Shown here: positions 1 to 12,238 of the stretch, piece by piece
Layout: the number at the start of each line of letters is the position of its first letter
Numbering within the stretch: the stretch's first letter is position 1
Assembly (NCBI GenBank): GCA_963693305.1
Contig: OY855914.1
Location: 11,625,403 to 11,689,402, forward strand
DNA length: 64,000 nt
Origin: Meandrina meandrites
Lineage: Eukaryota; Cnidaria; Anthozoa; Scleractinia; Meandrinidae
Direction of reading: 5' to 3'
Translations under genes and position numbers: made by a program
Notes under the pieces: model-generated
Told to the model about the DNA's origin: nothing
Database searches by the model: none
What the model saw: the letters and a program-made list of their open reading frames with translations, nothing else

Positions 1-69
1 TATGCGACGATTTCTTGTTGAGTTGACTTGATTTCTTTTCCCAGTATTCGGTTGGAGTGTGTACAATAT

Positions 70-413
70 GCGAGCCATGCGAGGCAGACCTGCGAGGCAC
101 TTAAAAATACCAATAAAAAGGCTACCTATACGATCTGTAGGCTAACCGAAGTGCTTTTTTGGCTAACCGGAGTGTTGCTAGGCTAACCAATGTGTTATTT
201 AGGCTAACCGAAATGGCTCGCTTGCCTCGCATGACTCGCAAGCCATGTGAACCGGGCAAGCAAGAAATCCCCTATCCCAATATAAAAGCTAACCGCAAGC
301 TACCTAAGAGCTAACTGTAGGCTAACCGAAGTGCTATTTAGGCTAACCGGAGTGCTATTTAGGCTAACCAATGTGTTTTCAAGTGCCTCGCAGGTCTGCC
401 TCGCATGGCTCGC
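70..413. repeat. Small inverted-repeat element with internal tandem units
   Basis: Bases 70-102 and 381-413 are a perfect 33-base inverted repeat rich in GCGAGG/CCTCGC. Between them lie seven or so loose copies of a unit of about 21 bases containing GGCTAACC (positions 139-225 and 312-375). Terminal inversion with a repetitive centre fits a non-autonomous DNA transposon. The true ends and a target duplication could not be fixed, so the superfamily is open. Similar GGCTAACC/GGTTAGCC blocks recur at 3188 and inside element B (about 32813-32900). Confidence 0.6.
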
Positions 414-429
414 TGGCTCGCACATTGTG

Positions 430-977
430 CATTCCCTTCGGTTCTACAGATCGGTTGATCACAACAGGCAACAGACAACAGACAACAACAGATCCTGTCC
501 ACTCGCACGGCGAGATTAATCGTTCACGTCAGCGTCATCGCTTAAAAAAAGGTTTAAGATGGCTCACCTTTTCAACAGATGTTTCAAAACTGCTAATAAT
601 CGGTTGCTTCGTCTGCAGTCACGACAGACATCACTTCTTAACTTTATGCCAAATTTATTCGATAACTGATAAAGTGCAACACTCACTGCAGACTCGAAAT
701 TTCAATTTAACAGCTACAAATGAAATAAGGTTTGCCGATCGGTGATGATACAAGCTGCAAAAAAATATCTTCCTTTGCCAAAAAACAAGATGGCGGATCT
801 CAAAAAGAATACAAACAATGCACCTAGTTCCCATTGCTCTTCGGTTCAATTCAGGGAGTAATCGTAACACCGTAACACCAAAAATTCCATAAATTCCATC
901 GCTTTTCCACTTTACAGCATTAACCGATGACGTCATAAAATGACGTCATCGCTTAAAAAAGGAAAGAATCAGTGACA
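430..977. other. Non-genic stretch
   Basis: ORFs here are short and show no family resemblance. The phrase CGTCATCGCTTAAAAAA occurs twice (about 531 and 944), suggesting a duplicated repeat scrap. No gene is supported. Confidence 0.4.
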
Positions 978-1083
978 CTTAGTATAGGTTATCATAAATT
1001 ATTGATTGAAATTGGCAGATATAATCAAATCACTGAGGATAATAGACTCTGCCATACGTGTGGATCGAACTAAATTGAAGATG
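978..1083 (+). mobile_element. Scrap of a non-LTR retrotransposon (LINE) C-terminal region
   Basis: The + strand translation contains HKLLIE, GRYN and LCHTCG followed by an in-frame stop and IEDE. This is the same arrangement as in the better preserved LINE tail at 51556-52105 (HKLLIE, GRYN, LCTICG, VEDE). It is the zinc-knuckle region after the reverse transcriptase. The fragment has a stop codon, is only about 35 codons long and ends abruptly in an (AAT)n array. It is a dead remnant. LINE clade not resolved. Confidence 0.6.
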
Positions 1084-1084
1084 A

Positions 1085-1140
<56 letters not shown>
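1084..1140. repeat. (AAT)n microsatellite
   Basis: About 19 uninterrupted AAT units immediately follow the LINE scrap in the + orientation. An A/T-rich trinucleotide array in this position may be the element's tail repeat, though the coding fragment is too short to show this. Confidence 0.9.
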
Positions 1141-1141
<1 letters not shown>

Positions 1142-1144
1142 TTT

Positions 1145-3222
1145 ATTGAGCATATATACAAATTTTGTTTTCCTTACGTTCTTCGCATGAAATAATGTCA
1201 GTAAAAATTCCGCTCAATGCCATTCATGTTATCGCTCAAAGTTTATAACACGACCAAACAAACTGGCCAGTAGATAGCCAACGAGGTGTAGGGATGGAAC
1301 ACACAAAAAAGTGCAATTAAAAGAATTAAAAGAATTGCAAACCAAGCATACACATGGTCCATGACATATGGACTCACAGACAGGGAATAACTTAACACTC
1401 GATTTGGATAAAATTGAAACACAAATTTTCATTCAGTAAAAGTGTATGATTTGCATTCAAAATGTAAGGCAGTATGTAGTCAAAGTAAACCTTTTGTCGT
1501 CACTCTATCTGTCAGAAGGTCTAGCTGCAGTAACATGATGAGTATTATTCAATACCTTTAAAACTTTATTTCTTTATTAGGTTTGTGATATTAACTTTGG
1601 ATACTTTTTCATATTTATTTCTAGATGGTGGGAAGGACGTAGAACTGTCTAATGGCATGACTGCCGTGAGGTTAGACTGCCGTTTTCCTATTAGATTCGA
1701 TTGCTGGATGCGGAAAGAGAAACTACAGAAAAATGCAAGCGAAAACTTAATTTTGGAATAAGTGTTGTAATTACATTTGAAAAGAATGATATGCTTATTA
1801 AACTTGAGTTAAGCTTGAGGTCTATGGAACTCCTGCCTTGTCAGTACGTGCGTGGGGCTAACAGATAAAGTGCAATCCGCCGTAGGCAAAAAGATGACGA
1901 CTGGTACATTTACCTGTAATGCTTAGCGCGCGAAAACTGCAAAAACGCTAATAAAAGCGCACAGAAAAGCTCTAAAACCTTGAAACCCAGCATGAACAAT
2001 GTTGTTAGTACGGGGATGAAATTCGCAAAAGCATTGCATTGTGTGTGTCATATGCGCTGTGTGAGGTTTGCAAGGTATTGTGGTCAAATGTACCGCCGCC
2101 ATCTTTTTTTCTTACGCCGGGAGGATTAGAATCATCAGGGCCATTGCTTATAAGATATGAACTGAGAAACTTGCTTTGACAAGTTTTAAAACGACACAGA
2201 TAATCCACAAATCCAAAGAACCAATTTAAAACATGAGCAAGAGCGGGGAAAAAGGGAAGGTACGTCTCACGATTGGTGTTGTTCCCCAGTCTTGCGGCTA
2301 TAAGAACTTTGCTGGATTTTTTTGCAGCCTAAGCGTATAGGAGTCGCATTTGCAATTAAGACTTTTTTGTGTTTTAGCTCGTAAAATTGCAACAGGCAAC
2401 GCAAAGGCTTCAGGCGTAAGCTACATATAAATCCGCCCTTCGTCTTGATCAAGTAATTTTATCGCAGGCACTCATCCAAACTTTTCATAGATAATTTAAA
2501 ATTAAATTGTAACTCAGTAGTCGGTTTGAAGCAAATGCACTGTTTGTCAGTCAAATCGTATTAAGGTGGTAGAGACCACGAGTGAAACGTCATGCTACCT
2601 TCATTTTTTTTTTCTACGCACGTTCAAACTCCGCTGTTTGATCTTTTCGTTAAGCTTTTCAAAAAAGGATGACAACACTGGGAATTATTTACGCAACATG
2701 CGCACTTTTTCAAAATATGATGAAGATCGTTTGCCTTTGTTAATTGTTCACTCATCATCGATCTTTTAAACTACACACCCCGTAAACCATGCTACAAACA
2801 GGCTTTATCTCTGAAACAAAGTCAAGTACCACCCCCCCCCCCCCCCCCCCACTTTTTGTTTTCCTCGTTTCTGACACAAGTAACTCATTACCTGACCTCA
2901 TAATAGCAAATTTAACAGAAAAATGCATTGGGGGTTTGTGTATAAATGGTTTTAAGGCCAATCTATGTCAGGGATATTGGCAGATATCAAAATGCGAAAT
3001 TTAAGTCTGGCGGAACATGCCCCATTGAATTTTTGCGAGATTTAGTTCCCGCGAGAAAAAGTAACAATTAGGTGGTAAAAATTAACCCAGTTTAGCTGGC
3101 GCCTAGCGGTAACGCGCGTGCGAAATGATGGGATAATCACAGGCAGACGTATTTCCGGCTGGCGCTTGTCTCCGCCCAGAAAACTTAGGCTAACCAAGCG
3201 ATGGCATTGTTAATAATATGTA
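1145..3222. other. Non-genic stretch with a poly-C tract
   Basis: No ORF of convincing composition. A homopolymer C run (about 23 bases) occupies roughly 2828-2850. Nothing else recognised. Confidence 0.5.
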
Positions 3223-3223
3223 A

Positions 3224-3442
3224 CGGTCGTTCTCGGTTTGACTCAAACGATCGAATAATTTCCCATAAATCGCTGAATTTGAGATCTTTTGTTCATAAAT
3301 TACAATAAACTGTAAGCTAGAGAAAGAAGGATCACTTGCCTAATGTTGATTGTCTGTTTTTGCGAGCTTTGGTAATTTTTGTAATTTAGCAACAATAGAT
3401 CTCAAATTAACCGATTTATGGGGGTCAAACCGAGAACGACCT
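3224..3442. repeat. Short inverted-repeat (MITE-like) element
   Basis: The ends 3224-3242 and 3424-3442 are inverted copies around GTTCTCGGTTTGAC. A second inverted block (CCCATAAATCG at 3262 with CGATTTATGGG at 3413) lies inside, giving a hairpin-capable element of about 220 bases. Target duplication not resolved. Confidence 0.6.
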
Positions 3443-3560
3443 TTGCATATCCGCCTGTGGGATAATTGGCGAACCCCAACAAAACCGCAAGCTACGCAGG
3501 CTACGAATTGGTTTGGAAAACTGCTATTTCGGAACTGATTTTATTACTCGAAAAGATGTA

Positions 3561-3663
3561 GTCTCCTTAGCAGCTGTTGTTTGGGCTCGTCATGCAATGC
3601 TCCCTCCCCAACCAAGGAGGGAGCCTTGCGTGACGAGCCCAAACAATGGCTGCGAAGGAGACA
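3561..3663. repeat. Fold-back MITE (hairpin of about 100 bases)
   Basis: Two arms of about 47 bases (GTCTCCTTAGCAGC... and its imperfect reverse complement ending GAAGGAGAC) surround a loop of only a few bases. It contains the phrase GGGCTCGTCA and its complement. It lies about 180 bases upstream of the RING/TRAF gene start, so it could affect that promoter; this is inference only. Confidence 0.75.
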
Positions 3664-3846
3664 AGAAAAGATGTTACTTTTGGGAGTAAAGTGAGATCAT
3701 TGTCCCTTTTAAAATGTCAATCACGCGTCTTTTGTTTCATTAGTCTTGTGTTTTAAGACGCGCGCGGAGGGAGCTAAACATAGTCCTTCACGTAAGAGCT
3801 GATCGCCACATTCCCGAGGTCCACATTTATTGTCTTTATTCCCAAG

Positions 3847-6800
3847 ATGTCTGGATTAAGCGGTTTCAACTGCGAAATTGCACCTGATCAAGTTATTGAC
3901 GACGACCTCATGTGCCCGATATGGTAAGAACAGCTCCAATGTATGCTTTGTACAGGCAAATCGTGGCGAAAATAATTGCGTATATTCAGATAAGGAGATC
4001 TGCAGATCTCACCAACCTATTTTTATCGCCGGGCATGATAAACATGGTTTAAGGACTTTTAAGGCCAATCAGAAAGTTACAGTAAACTAGAATTCGCTAT
4101 GCATCATGATTGAAAAAAACTAACAAGAGATAGATAGATAGATAAAAAAGATAAAAAATGCCTTCCATCCTTTCGCGGTATGGCGAAACGTGACACGATT
4201 TGTATGTCGCAACGAAAACAAGAAAACGACAGCTGAAAGGCTGGGAATTTCTTTTATACCGTTTATCGCAATTTTTACAATTTAATTACAACGGTGGACT
4301 ATTGTCAAAGTTTGTTTGGAAATATCTAAGCGAATCAAAACACAAATTCACTTGTTTCAATGACTGGTTCATTTGATAACGTGTCAGACGATGAACAGAA
4401 CAAGTTTCATTCTCACAGACCCAACGAATTCAATTGGTTATGCAATATTCGAATTATTTTTGTTTTTTTTTTGTTCTGCGATGGAAAGCACATACAGAGA
4501 GTGTGCGCTCGAGCTGAAAACGCAAAATGAGCCTTTTATTGTTTTGGTGATGTGTTCGGCGTAGTGTGCAGTACTGACGAGCGAGCGAGCACGTGAGCGA
4601 GCGATCTTATTTCCACGACCACATTTTGTTTAATACTTAACGACCGTACCTAGTATGAATACCGAGTACATTTTGTCTAAGTGAGTTTTGATCGGGAGGG
4701 ATAGAGAGATGCGTAGTTGGCTGGATTAGCGGTGAATTTTTCTCGCGCGGGCCAACCGCGCGAGAGTGAGCTGCTACACACTAATCCCCTCGCGTCTTGG
4801 CCAACAAAACAAAAGCATATGGCCGATAAATTAAGCACTCGCTCGCGAAATCCCGCCGGCTACGCGGGATATAAGACACCGGTGTTTGTTGTCATTTTAA
4901 TTTTATTGAAATAATTTAAAAAAAAACGTTTATGCTATTCGCATCAGCAAAACATGTAAATTAAACCAGGTAAATTAAATTTTCGAAAAGTTAAGGTGGC
5001 TCTGAAACCGCTCCGGGGAAATTTTTTTAACTTTGCAAAAAGTTGCATCTTAACATGCCAATCATTATTCAATAATTAAAAAGGGGGGTCACCGGACTCG
5101 TTTTTGTGTTATAAGCACTTAAAGGGAAAATTAAGGGTGTTTTTTTACAGGTGAAACTGTTGCTATAGTAACCAGTGACGTCATGAAAAGGACCACAACT
5201 TATTCAGCAATGATTGGACATTTGGTCGATATCATTATTGTAGCAGCAACTGATAAAGATTTGTAGTACTGGCCCATCAAAGTTTAAGAGCTTGAAATTG
5301 CTGGAAACTCTATGCTCATTTTGCAAAGCTATGATAAGCGGCGTTTTGTAAAATTTTGGTGATTTTTGGGGATGTTTGGAAAGAGATAGTTTGTCTCAAG
5401 GGATTTTTAGTAAAATTTGGAGAAATAAGAAATATTAAGGATTTAATGTGATTTTAAAATTAGAATTTAAAGTTAAAAACTAGTATATGGACACCCAAAC
5501 AGTCCCCTGACAACCTGGGGTGCTCTTGCGTGGGGGTCAACTGTCTGTTTGTGTTTTAAAAATAATTTTCTTTCCTCTATCCCTTCCTTAAACCTCTTAA
5601 AATTTAACTCAAAATCGGGTATACCCCCACCTTAACAAAAAGAAAGTCATCAGCTAAAAAATTGAGATTGCATATTGGAAATGGCTTTAACTTGACTTTG
5701 TGGTATGTTTGAAGTCAACCAAAAAAAACAAACTTGATCAAAGAGAACAATTTTAAACTATATCAGACGAAACAGATTTATAACCTTCTGTGAGTGTGGG
5801 GTATTTATTTGACATGCCATTTACAGACTCCTTGTTCACTGCATTTTTTTTCCAGCATGGAATTGATAAATGAGCCCGTTAGCATTGATTGTGGCCATAG
5901 TGCATGCAAAATGTGCTTAGAGGAGCTAATAAGGAAATCTACACATCCTACGAAGTGCCCAAAATGCAGAAATTTCTTAAGCCTGGCCCACTGAATGTCA
6001 ATATTGCATTTCGAGCAGCAATATCTGGGATCAGTATTCGCTGCACCAATGCTGGCTGTACGTGGATTGGCAAGCAAGGAGAGAAAGTACGCCACAGGGA
6101 TACTTGCCCCAAAATGCTGATGCCATGTCCAAATGACTGCACTGTGCAATTCTGTCGCGAGGAAGAGGGGCAGCACCTGGCTGCCTGCCTTTATGAGAAG
6201 GTGCACTGTGCTTCTTGCAAGGCAGGAGTACCACGATTGTATACGGACATACAATTGCAGAACTGCCCAGATGCACTGTGGAACTGTCCACTCCAATGTG
6301 GGGAGCACCTGCCCAGGTTTGCTGGTCTCATGAAACTGAATTAATTATACAGATACACCCGAAAGCAGCATTCTAGATTAAATAAATTCAATCAAACCTG
6401 TTAAATCCACCCGCCCCTCTTCACAGGCAAGCCAAGGACATAGTCTGGTACTTAGGGCCCAGGGGGGAGAAAAATTTTTCAAAGCAGGGTGGGGCAACTT
6501 AAGCAGATAATAAATTCTTGTTTCTCTTGAGAAGCACATAATCACTTCATGGTTGACTGCGTGAAGAAGACTGTATATTGTGAGTGAAAAGGGAAAACAG
6601 GAAACTATGAAAATTAAAACTTACATTCCAAACTACTGGTATGAAAGTATTATGTATTAAGTATCCTTTGGCCCATTAGTGGTCAATGGGGAGTACTGGG
6701 AGTCTCCTTCTAGGTGCTTGGGTGGCTGTGGGGATGGTATAATAGGAGGAATTAAACCAGGCATATAAATATATTGCTGAACTTATAATTTATTATTGTT

Positions 6801-8677
6801 GTGTTTGCAGATCCCATATACACCTGCACCTGAATGAGTGCCCAAAGCGTGTCGTCAAATGTCTGGTAAAAGGATGCAGCAACTTTTTCCCTCTTGGTGC
6901 TGAGAAGGACCACAGCAAGCTTTACCAGGAGAGCCACCAAGTGCTTCTAAAACAAGAAGTGGAAAGGCTAAAAAGCATTTTGTTTAATAAGGTAGACGGA
7001 AATTAAACTGAATAATATCTCTAAGACGAAAAAAGACGCCATTCGTCTTTATTTTGAAAACCTTTAAAAATACGCAATTAACATTTTTTACTTCATAGGC
7101 ACTTTAAATTGGATCTCTTAAAAACACTTGTAAGAAAAAGTATGATATTAAAGAAAATACATTTGGCATAGCTAGTTGCTCATATATTGTTTTGCAACTT
7201 TATGGTATAGCTTCAACGTATGTTTAAAGTGAAAAATCCAAACAAATACAATCACGTATATTTTAAAATTGTAGAAAGTCATTGAAGGAGGATCACATCA
7301 AACATATTTAAACACCTCAACTCCATATTAACAAAAGAAATTTCCAAAACTTTCTCTGCATGCTCAATAAAACAGCTTTGTAGGATAACTTAATCGCTAA
7401 AATTTGGAGGCTATCGGATAATGTAGATTTAAGTTACCCAAAAAAAAACTAATTAGCCTTTTGTCAGTTGCAAGTAAGATCTATATTGCTCTAAAATGGT
7501 GAAGGAAGTACTAGAATCCAGTAAAGCAGCCAATCCAGGTACCGCACATACCTGGCTCCTTCAAACGGGATATTGACAAGAAATGATTAAAAAAAGATAC
7601 TAGATTTAAAAACTAAATAAATAATAGGCCTTTAATGTTAAATGTTTGATAGGACACAGAAATGGTGGAGCAAATCATAAAGGCGAGAAAGAGTTTCCGA
7701 TGGACACTGACAAGACAAGAGCTAACAAACAATGGAAAAGAGCCGGCCACAAATTTTTTTAATATAGAAGGGAGCTCATTCAGATGTATTTGGTTAAGAG
7801 GCCGCAAAGAGATGCTCCTACAGCAGGTGGTGTCCTCTCAACCACTTACTGTCAAACCAAGGTGAGGAACATTTCACAAAAGTTAAATGTTATTTGGCAA
7901 TGTTTTGCTGGCATTGTGATTCTTCAGTCAATTTTTATTAAATTTTGGATTAACAATTGACACATAATTTTTCTTTACAATAAATCAATACACAAAAAAA
8001 AAAGGAAGTTCAAATTCAAATGTATGCACATCACTTACCCTATGCAGGAATATGAAGTTGTTTAACAATATCAGAAAACTAACAGTAAAAGGGGAAACCA
8101 TAGAAGCATGTAGGCACTAAGTATTATTAGAATTCACAAAATGTTACACGTCTCTTACAGTGACTAACCAGTGACATCAAAAGGCCCCTTTTACATTTTT
8201 GCCATAATAAATAAATATTTAGGAAATAGTTGGCAGGATTGGTTTACAAATTGATACTAGAAAGATTTCTGCACAAAAACTGCTACTGGTGTAGCTGTGG
8301 TTGACTGCTAAAGATTAAATTGATCACGAGAGTGGTTAAAGTCTAAGTAGCCACATACATGACTAGGTCGAGGAAAGAAACTCACTATTTCATGTGTTGA
8401 AAGTGAGGGAGGGTGTTGACATTTTGTTCGTCTAACACTACTTCTGTAGATCTTCCAAATGAATTAAGCTGGGAGACATTAAGTAAGACATTACTATCTT
8501 TTTTTTTTCAGACATGCTGTTATCAAAGACGGAGAAGTTGAAAAGGTCTTTGAATCACGTTATCCAGAGATTGTTAGTGAGATCAACAGTGTTTCAACAA
8601 AAGTTGATTTTGGTCAACTCGCAAATGAGCAGGAATTAGTGATTAAAATAACTATTGGCATTTATCGCCACTCATAG
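3847..8677 (+). CDS. RING finger / TRAF-type zinc finger protein, five exons, with a one-base frameshift
   Basis: Exons by GT..AG and phase: 3847-3923, 5856-6316, 6811-6991, 7653-7861, 8512-8677 (stop TAG). Exon 1 starts at ATG 3847. A C3HC4 RING follows: C23, C26 (codon split by intron 1), C38, H40, C43, C46, C60, C63. Next come TRAF-type zinc fingers in exons 2-3 (RCTNAGC, HRDTCPKM, CPNDC, CLYEKVHC, HLNECPKRVVKC) and a short helical stretch. The C-terminal exons show no recognisable MATH/TRAF-C domain. A RING with TRAF zinc fingers normally marks an E3 ubiquitin ligase or signalling adaptor in the cytosol; that role is inferred. Just after the RING the reading frame hits TGA at 5992. The TRAF-finger frame continues one base out of register, and adding one base near 5987-5989 would restore phase through all later exons (364 codons plus stop). 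It may be a recent pseudogene, allele or assembly error. AATAAA at 9733 is a possible poly(A) signal. Confidence 0.85.
4711..4868. repeat. TIR element copy, family N, inside intron 1
   Basis: Ends resemble those of the element at 25320-25515: GCGTAGTTGGCTGGATT on the left and the inverse of a GATTTCGCGAGCGAG-type end on the right, with the shared internal phrase GTGAATTTTTCTCG. It is diverged and about 160 bases long, in the first intron of the RING/TRAF gene. Confidence 0.6.
4989..5325 (+). repeat. Solo half-copy of the TTAA palindromic element A
   Basis: Starts TTAAGGTGGCTCTGAAACCG and runs in parallel with the right half of element A (32117-32429), sharing TGACGTCATGAAAA, GTAGTACTG and CCCATCAAAGTTTAAGAGC. 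Only one arm is present, so it cannot fold like the full palindrome. It lies in intron 1 of the RING/TRAF gene. Confidence 0.75.
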
Positions 8678-10190
8678 GTCAGAACAGTACTATGAGACTG
8701 AGTACAGAATCCTGAAATAGATAAATTATTTACAAAGGATAACCAAAAGAAACTAGAACTATAACAACTTTCAAACTTACAAGCCTATGCAGGATTTTAT
8801 TAGCCAAATGTATTTTTTTCCAGTTAATCAGATAGATTCCTATAAAGAACTGTTGGCCTCCAGTATACTGCATTTTTGGTGATTTTTTTGTTCTTAGAGT
8901 AAATGCCAATTTGATTAGTAGAGAGGCCAAATGTTGTGGCAAACCCCTACAAGTATTTCATTTAAGTCTCAAACTATAAGCTATCACCCTGTTAAAAGGA
9001 CAATAACAGTAGAAACCTGATATGGAGGTAGTAATCAAATACACTGGGATATCACCATTCTATTCCATTCATTGCATGCATTTTCTTGTGCAACATTTGG
9101 GGGTTGCTTAAGTTTGCAAAATTGAGACATTGGGGTTGAATTTCATACCTCAGTAGCAAACGCTACAATTTCATTCAAGTGTTTCTCTTCTTTCTGTTAC
9201 TGAATATTTGCATTTTGCATAATACTAAAAAAATATGTAGCATCCCAAATTGACAAGTAAGATACAGCATGTAAAGAGACATATTGACTAGACAATATTA
9301 ATTTTGGAGTGTCCGATATTTAATTGTAGAATGTTCCAACACCTCTATTGATTGAATTGTTTTAATTTTTCAAAAAAGGATGTTAACCCCCAGTTACCTT
9401 AACCAAATCAATCTTCAGTGTTCTCCTTTCAAACAAGGTGAAACTTGCCTCAAGAAACCAAGATGGTAGACTGAACTACTGGGAGGGGCAGGAGAGGGGT
9501 AGGGGGAAATATCCTTTTAAGGGAGTTTAGGCAGCATCTGCTCTTACGCTTTTAGTTAATGTTAATCGCTTTGAATGTCCAATTAAACAGTTTGATAGGA
9601 ATGTAAGTTAATGCTGATAAGATTTCTCAATGGTATAATTCTAATATCAAGATTCCAAGAACTTTTTCGGCTACAAATTAATTAAAATAATGTTTGTATT
9701 GTTCGGATCAGTGTTAATAGATAGCTGAGTTCAATAAATTTTAAACTTATGTTGAACTAAAAGCCTTACTTGTGTCATTTGCTGCTCTCACCATTTATCA
9801 TATATAACATAACATTATTATGCTGCAAAATTATAAGAGGGACAATTAACAAAGCAAACCAGAGACCGCACTGAAAGAAAAAAAAACAAGTAACAAATTC
9901 CTTACCTCACTTCACCATTTTTCCTGTGTATTTGGCCATCTTCTGTTTCATTCCGTGCGTTAACTGCATTACGTACTAGAGCTACGCAAACCATGTGTGG
10001 AGGTTATTGTTGGCGAAAAAATTTACCCTTCAAATAATTTGTCTTCCTCTTCGGCCTGTTCAAGTTGACTTCCCCTATTTGGTCTTATATTTGGTCTTTT
10101 GTCGTGTCCAGCTTAGACACCAGACCCCCTCTACCTTCTCACAAACTATTAATCTCCAGTCCCTCTCCGCTTTAAGCTTCATGCTCGATT
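8678..10190. other. Non-genic stretch downstream of the RING/TRAF gene
   Basis: A/T-rich sequence with no supported ORF or repeat structure. AATAAA at 9733-9738 is the only candidate 3' processing signal noted, about 1.1 kb after the stop codon. Confidence 0.4.
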
Positions 10191-10194
10191 TGAT

Positions 10195-10350
10195 TCTATT
10201 CAAGCTCGATTACAGAAATCGAGCTGGATGAAAACTCGAGTTCGATAAGAAGAAAGTAATCGAGCTCGATGAAAAGTAATCGAGCTCGATCTAAATAAAT
10301 CGAGCTCGATAAAAAAGTAACCGTGCTCGACTGAAAATTCATCGAGCACG
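10195..10350. repeat. Cluster of ATCGAGCTCGAT palindromes
   Basis: The 12-base palindrome ATCGAGCTCGAT, or close variants, recurs about six times at roughly 20-base spacing, separated by A-rich spacers. It directly precedes the 28-bp satellite. Function unknown. Confidence 0.8.
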
Positions 10351-10411
10351 AATTGTTCTTCGTACTCTACCAAATATTGTCGTCCTCGGTTGCCCAGAAA
10401 CCTAAACTGAT

Positions 10412-11325
10412 CGGGGCTTGATATTGTATGTCATGATTTCGGGGCTTGATATTGTATGTAGCCGTTTCGGGGCTTGATATTGTATGTAGCTGAAACGGGG
10501 CTTGATAGTGTATGTAGCTGAAACGGGGCTTGATATTGTATGTAGCTGAAACGGGGCTTGATATTGTATGTAGTCGTTTCGGGGCTTGATATTGTATGTA
10601 GCTGAAACGGGGCTTGATATTGTATGTAGCTGAAACGGGGCTTGATAGTGTATGTAGCTGAAACGGGGCTTGATATTGTATGTAGCTGAAACGGGGCTTG
10701 ATATTGTATGTAGTCGTTTCGGGGCTTGATATTGTATGTAGCTGAAACGGGGCTTGATATTGCATGTAGTTGTTTCGGGGCTTGATATTGTATGTGGTTG
10801 TTTCGGGGCTTGATATTGTATGTAGTCGTTTCGGGGCTTGATATTGTAAGTCGTGATTACGGGGCTTCATATTGTATGTAGTTGTTTCGGGGCTTGATAT
10901 TGTATGTGGTTGTTTCGGGGCTTGATATTGTATGTCGTGATTTCGGGGCTTGATATTGTATGTAGTCGTTTCGGGGCTTGATATTGTATGTAGTTGTTTC
11001 GGGGCCTGATATTAAATGTGGTTGTTTCAGGGTTTGATGTTGTATGTCGTGATTTCGGGGCTTGATATTGTATTTCGTGTTTTCGGGGCTTGATATTGTA
11101 TGTAGCTGTTTCGGGGCCTGATATTAAATGTGGTTGTTTCGGGGCTTGATGTTGTATGTCGTGATTTCGGGGCTTGATATTGTATTTCGTGTTTTCGGGG
11201 CTTGATATTGTATGTAGTTTTTTCGGGGCTTGATATCGTATGTCGTGATTTCGGGGCCTGATATTGTAAGTCGTGATTTGGGGGCCTGATATTGCATGTC
11301 GTAATGTTTCGGGTTTAAAATTGTA
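10412..11325. repeat. Tandem satellite, 28-bp unit, about 32 copies
   Basis: A unit of the form GGGGCTTGATATTGTATGTA plus an eight-base variable tail (AGCTGAAAC, GTCGTTTC, GTTGTTTC or GTGATTTC types) repeats head to tail with little length change. The tail variants define subtypes in blocks. On the - strand no phase of the unit holds a stop, which produces a spurious 167-residue ORF at 10367-10870. Spacing is uniform and there are no unique spacers, so this is a minisatellite and not a CRISPR array. Confidence 0.95.
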
Positions 11326-11392
11326 TTTTAAGGTTTTTACTAAATATAAAAATACTAAGTACTGTTTTTCCAGGCGGAGACAGGTTTCTGGC

Positions 11393-11578
11393 GCCTGGTA
11401 TGGGAGGCCTGATTTGCGGGTGTCTGATATAGAGGGCCTGGTATGTGGGGGGGGGGGGGGGGGGGGGGGGCTGATATGGGGGGCCTAGTATGGGGGGCCT
11501 GATATGGTGGGCCTGGTATGGGGGGCCTGATATGGGGAGCCTGATATGGGGGGCCTGGTATGGGGGGCCTGGTATGGT
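11393..11578. repeat. Second tandem array, 14-bp unit, with poly-G run
   Basis: A 14-base unit GGGGCCTGATATGG/GGGGCCTGGTATGG repeats across the segment and is interrupted by a G run of about 28 bases near 11444-11470. The unit length is half that of the neighbouring satellite and it shares the GGGGCyTGATAT core, suggesting common descent. Non-coding. Confidence 0.9.
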
Positions 11579-11599
11579 GAGAACGTTCCAAACCTTTAT

Positions 11600-12230
11600 T
11601 ATCTACTGATCAGAGAATCGGACGTGCTATCAGTGCCAATAATAGCAACACGCTCCAGTACATTGAGCCAAAAATCAAGAATAATTGTCTTTAAAAAGCA
11701 ACGCGAGCGCAATGATGTTGTATTGGCGAATAGAATACAATGGGAGAACAAATTAGATTCGTGGATATTTTTCAGGTTGCCCTTAAAAATCGCTACTATG
11801 TGCTTTTAGTACAATGGGAAGAAAGAAGTTAAGTTAATAATATTTCTTTTAGTACAACACAGTAGCATTTAATGAATGCTGGCGCGACATCCCTGCTATC
11901 TATCCATTCCACTTAATACCCGGGCCCTAAGCAATAAACAGAATAACAGTTACCACAACGCGGCGTTTACTGATCGACATCCCTCTCATTAATAACAAGA
12001 TAACAAGGCCGATAAAAACTAGCTGGGGACGTCCGCTTTTAGGCTTCCCTATATCTTTATATTACACAGAAGCTACCAATCGATGTTTAGTTTTTTAAAC
12101 CTAGCCAAGTTAGTCATTGACTTCGCATTGTTCATTTTTAGTACACATGACACTGTCAGCTCAGAGATGCGTTTCGAACGAGCTGTGTATGCAATCCAAC
12201 ACCGCCTTGGGAAAACATATAGGTCGAATT
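11600..12230. other. Non-genic stretch
   Basis: No ORF or repeat structure recognised between the 14-bp array and the small - strand ORF. Confidence 0.4.
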
Positions 12231-12238
12231 CAGAGCCT

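Noticed and set aside
5805..6308. 167-residue - strand ORF overlapping exon 2 of the RING/TRAF gene
   Set aside because: Shadow of the strongly supported + strand zinc-finger exon, with no domain of its own.
10367..10870. 167-residue - strand ORF of repeated SSP/YQAP-type sequence
   Set aside because: It is the 28-bp satellite read in a strand with no stops in any phase. The unit length is not a multiple of three and there is no start context or splice signal.
10412..11325. CRISPR-like regular array
   Set aside because: The variable eight-base tails are a handful of recurring subtypes, not unique spacers, and the genome is eukaryotic.
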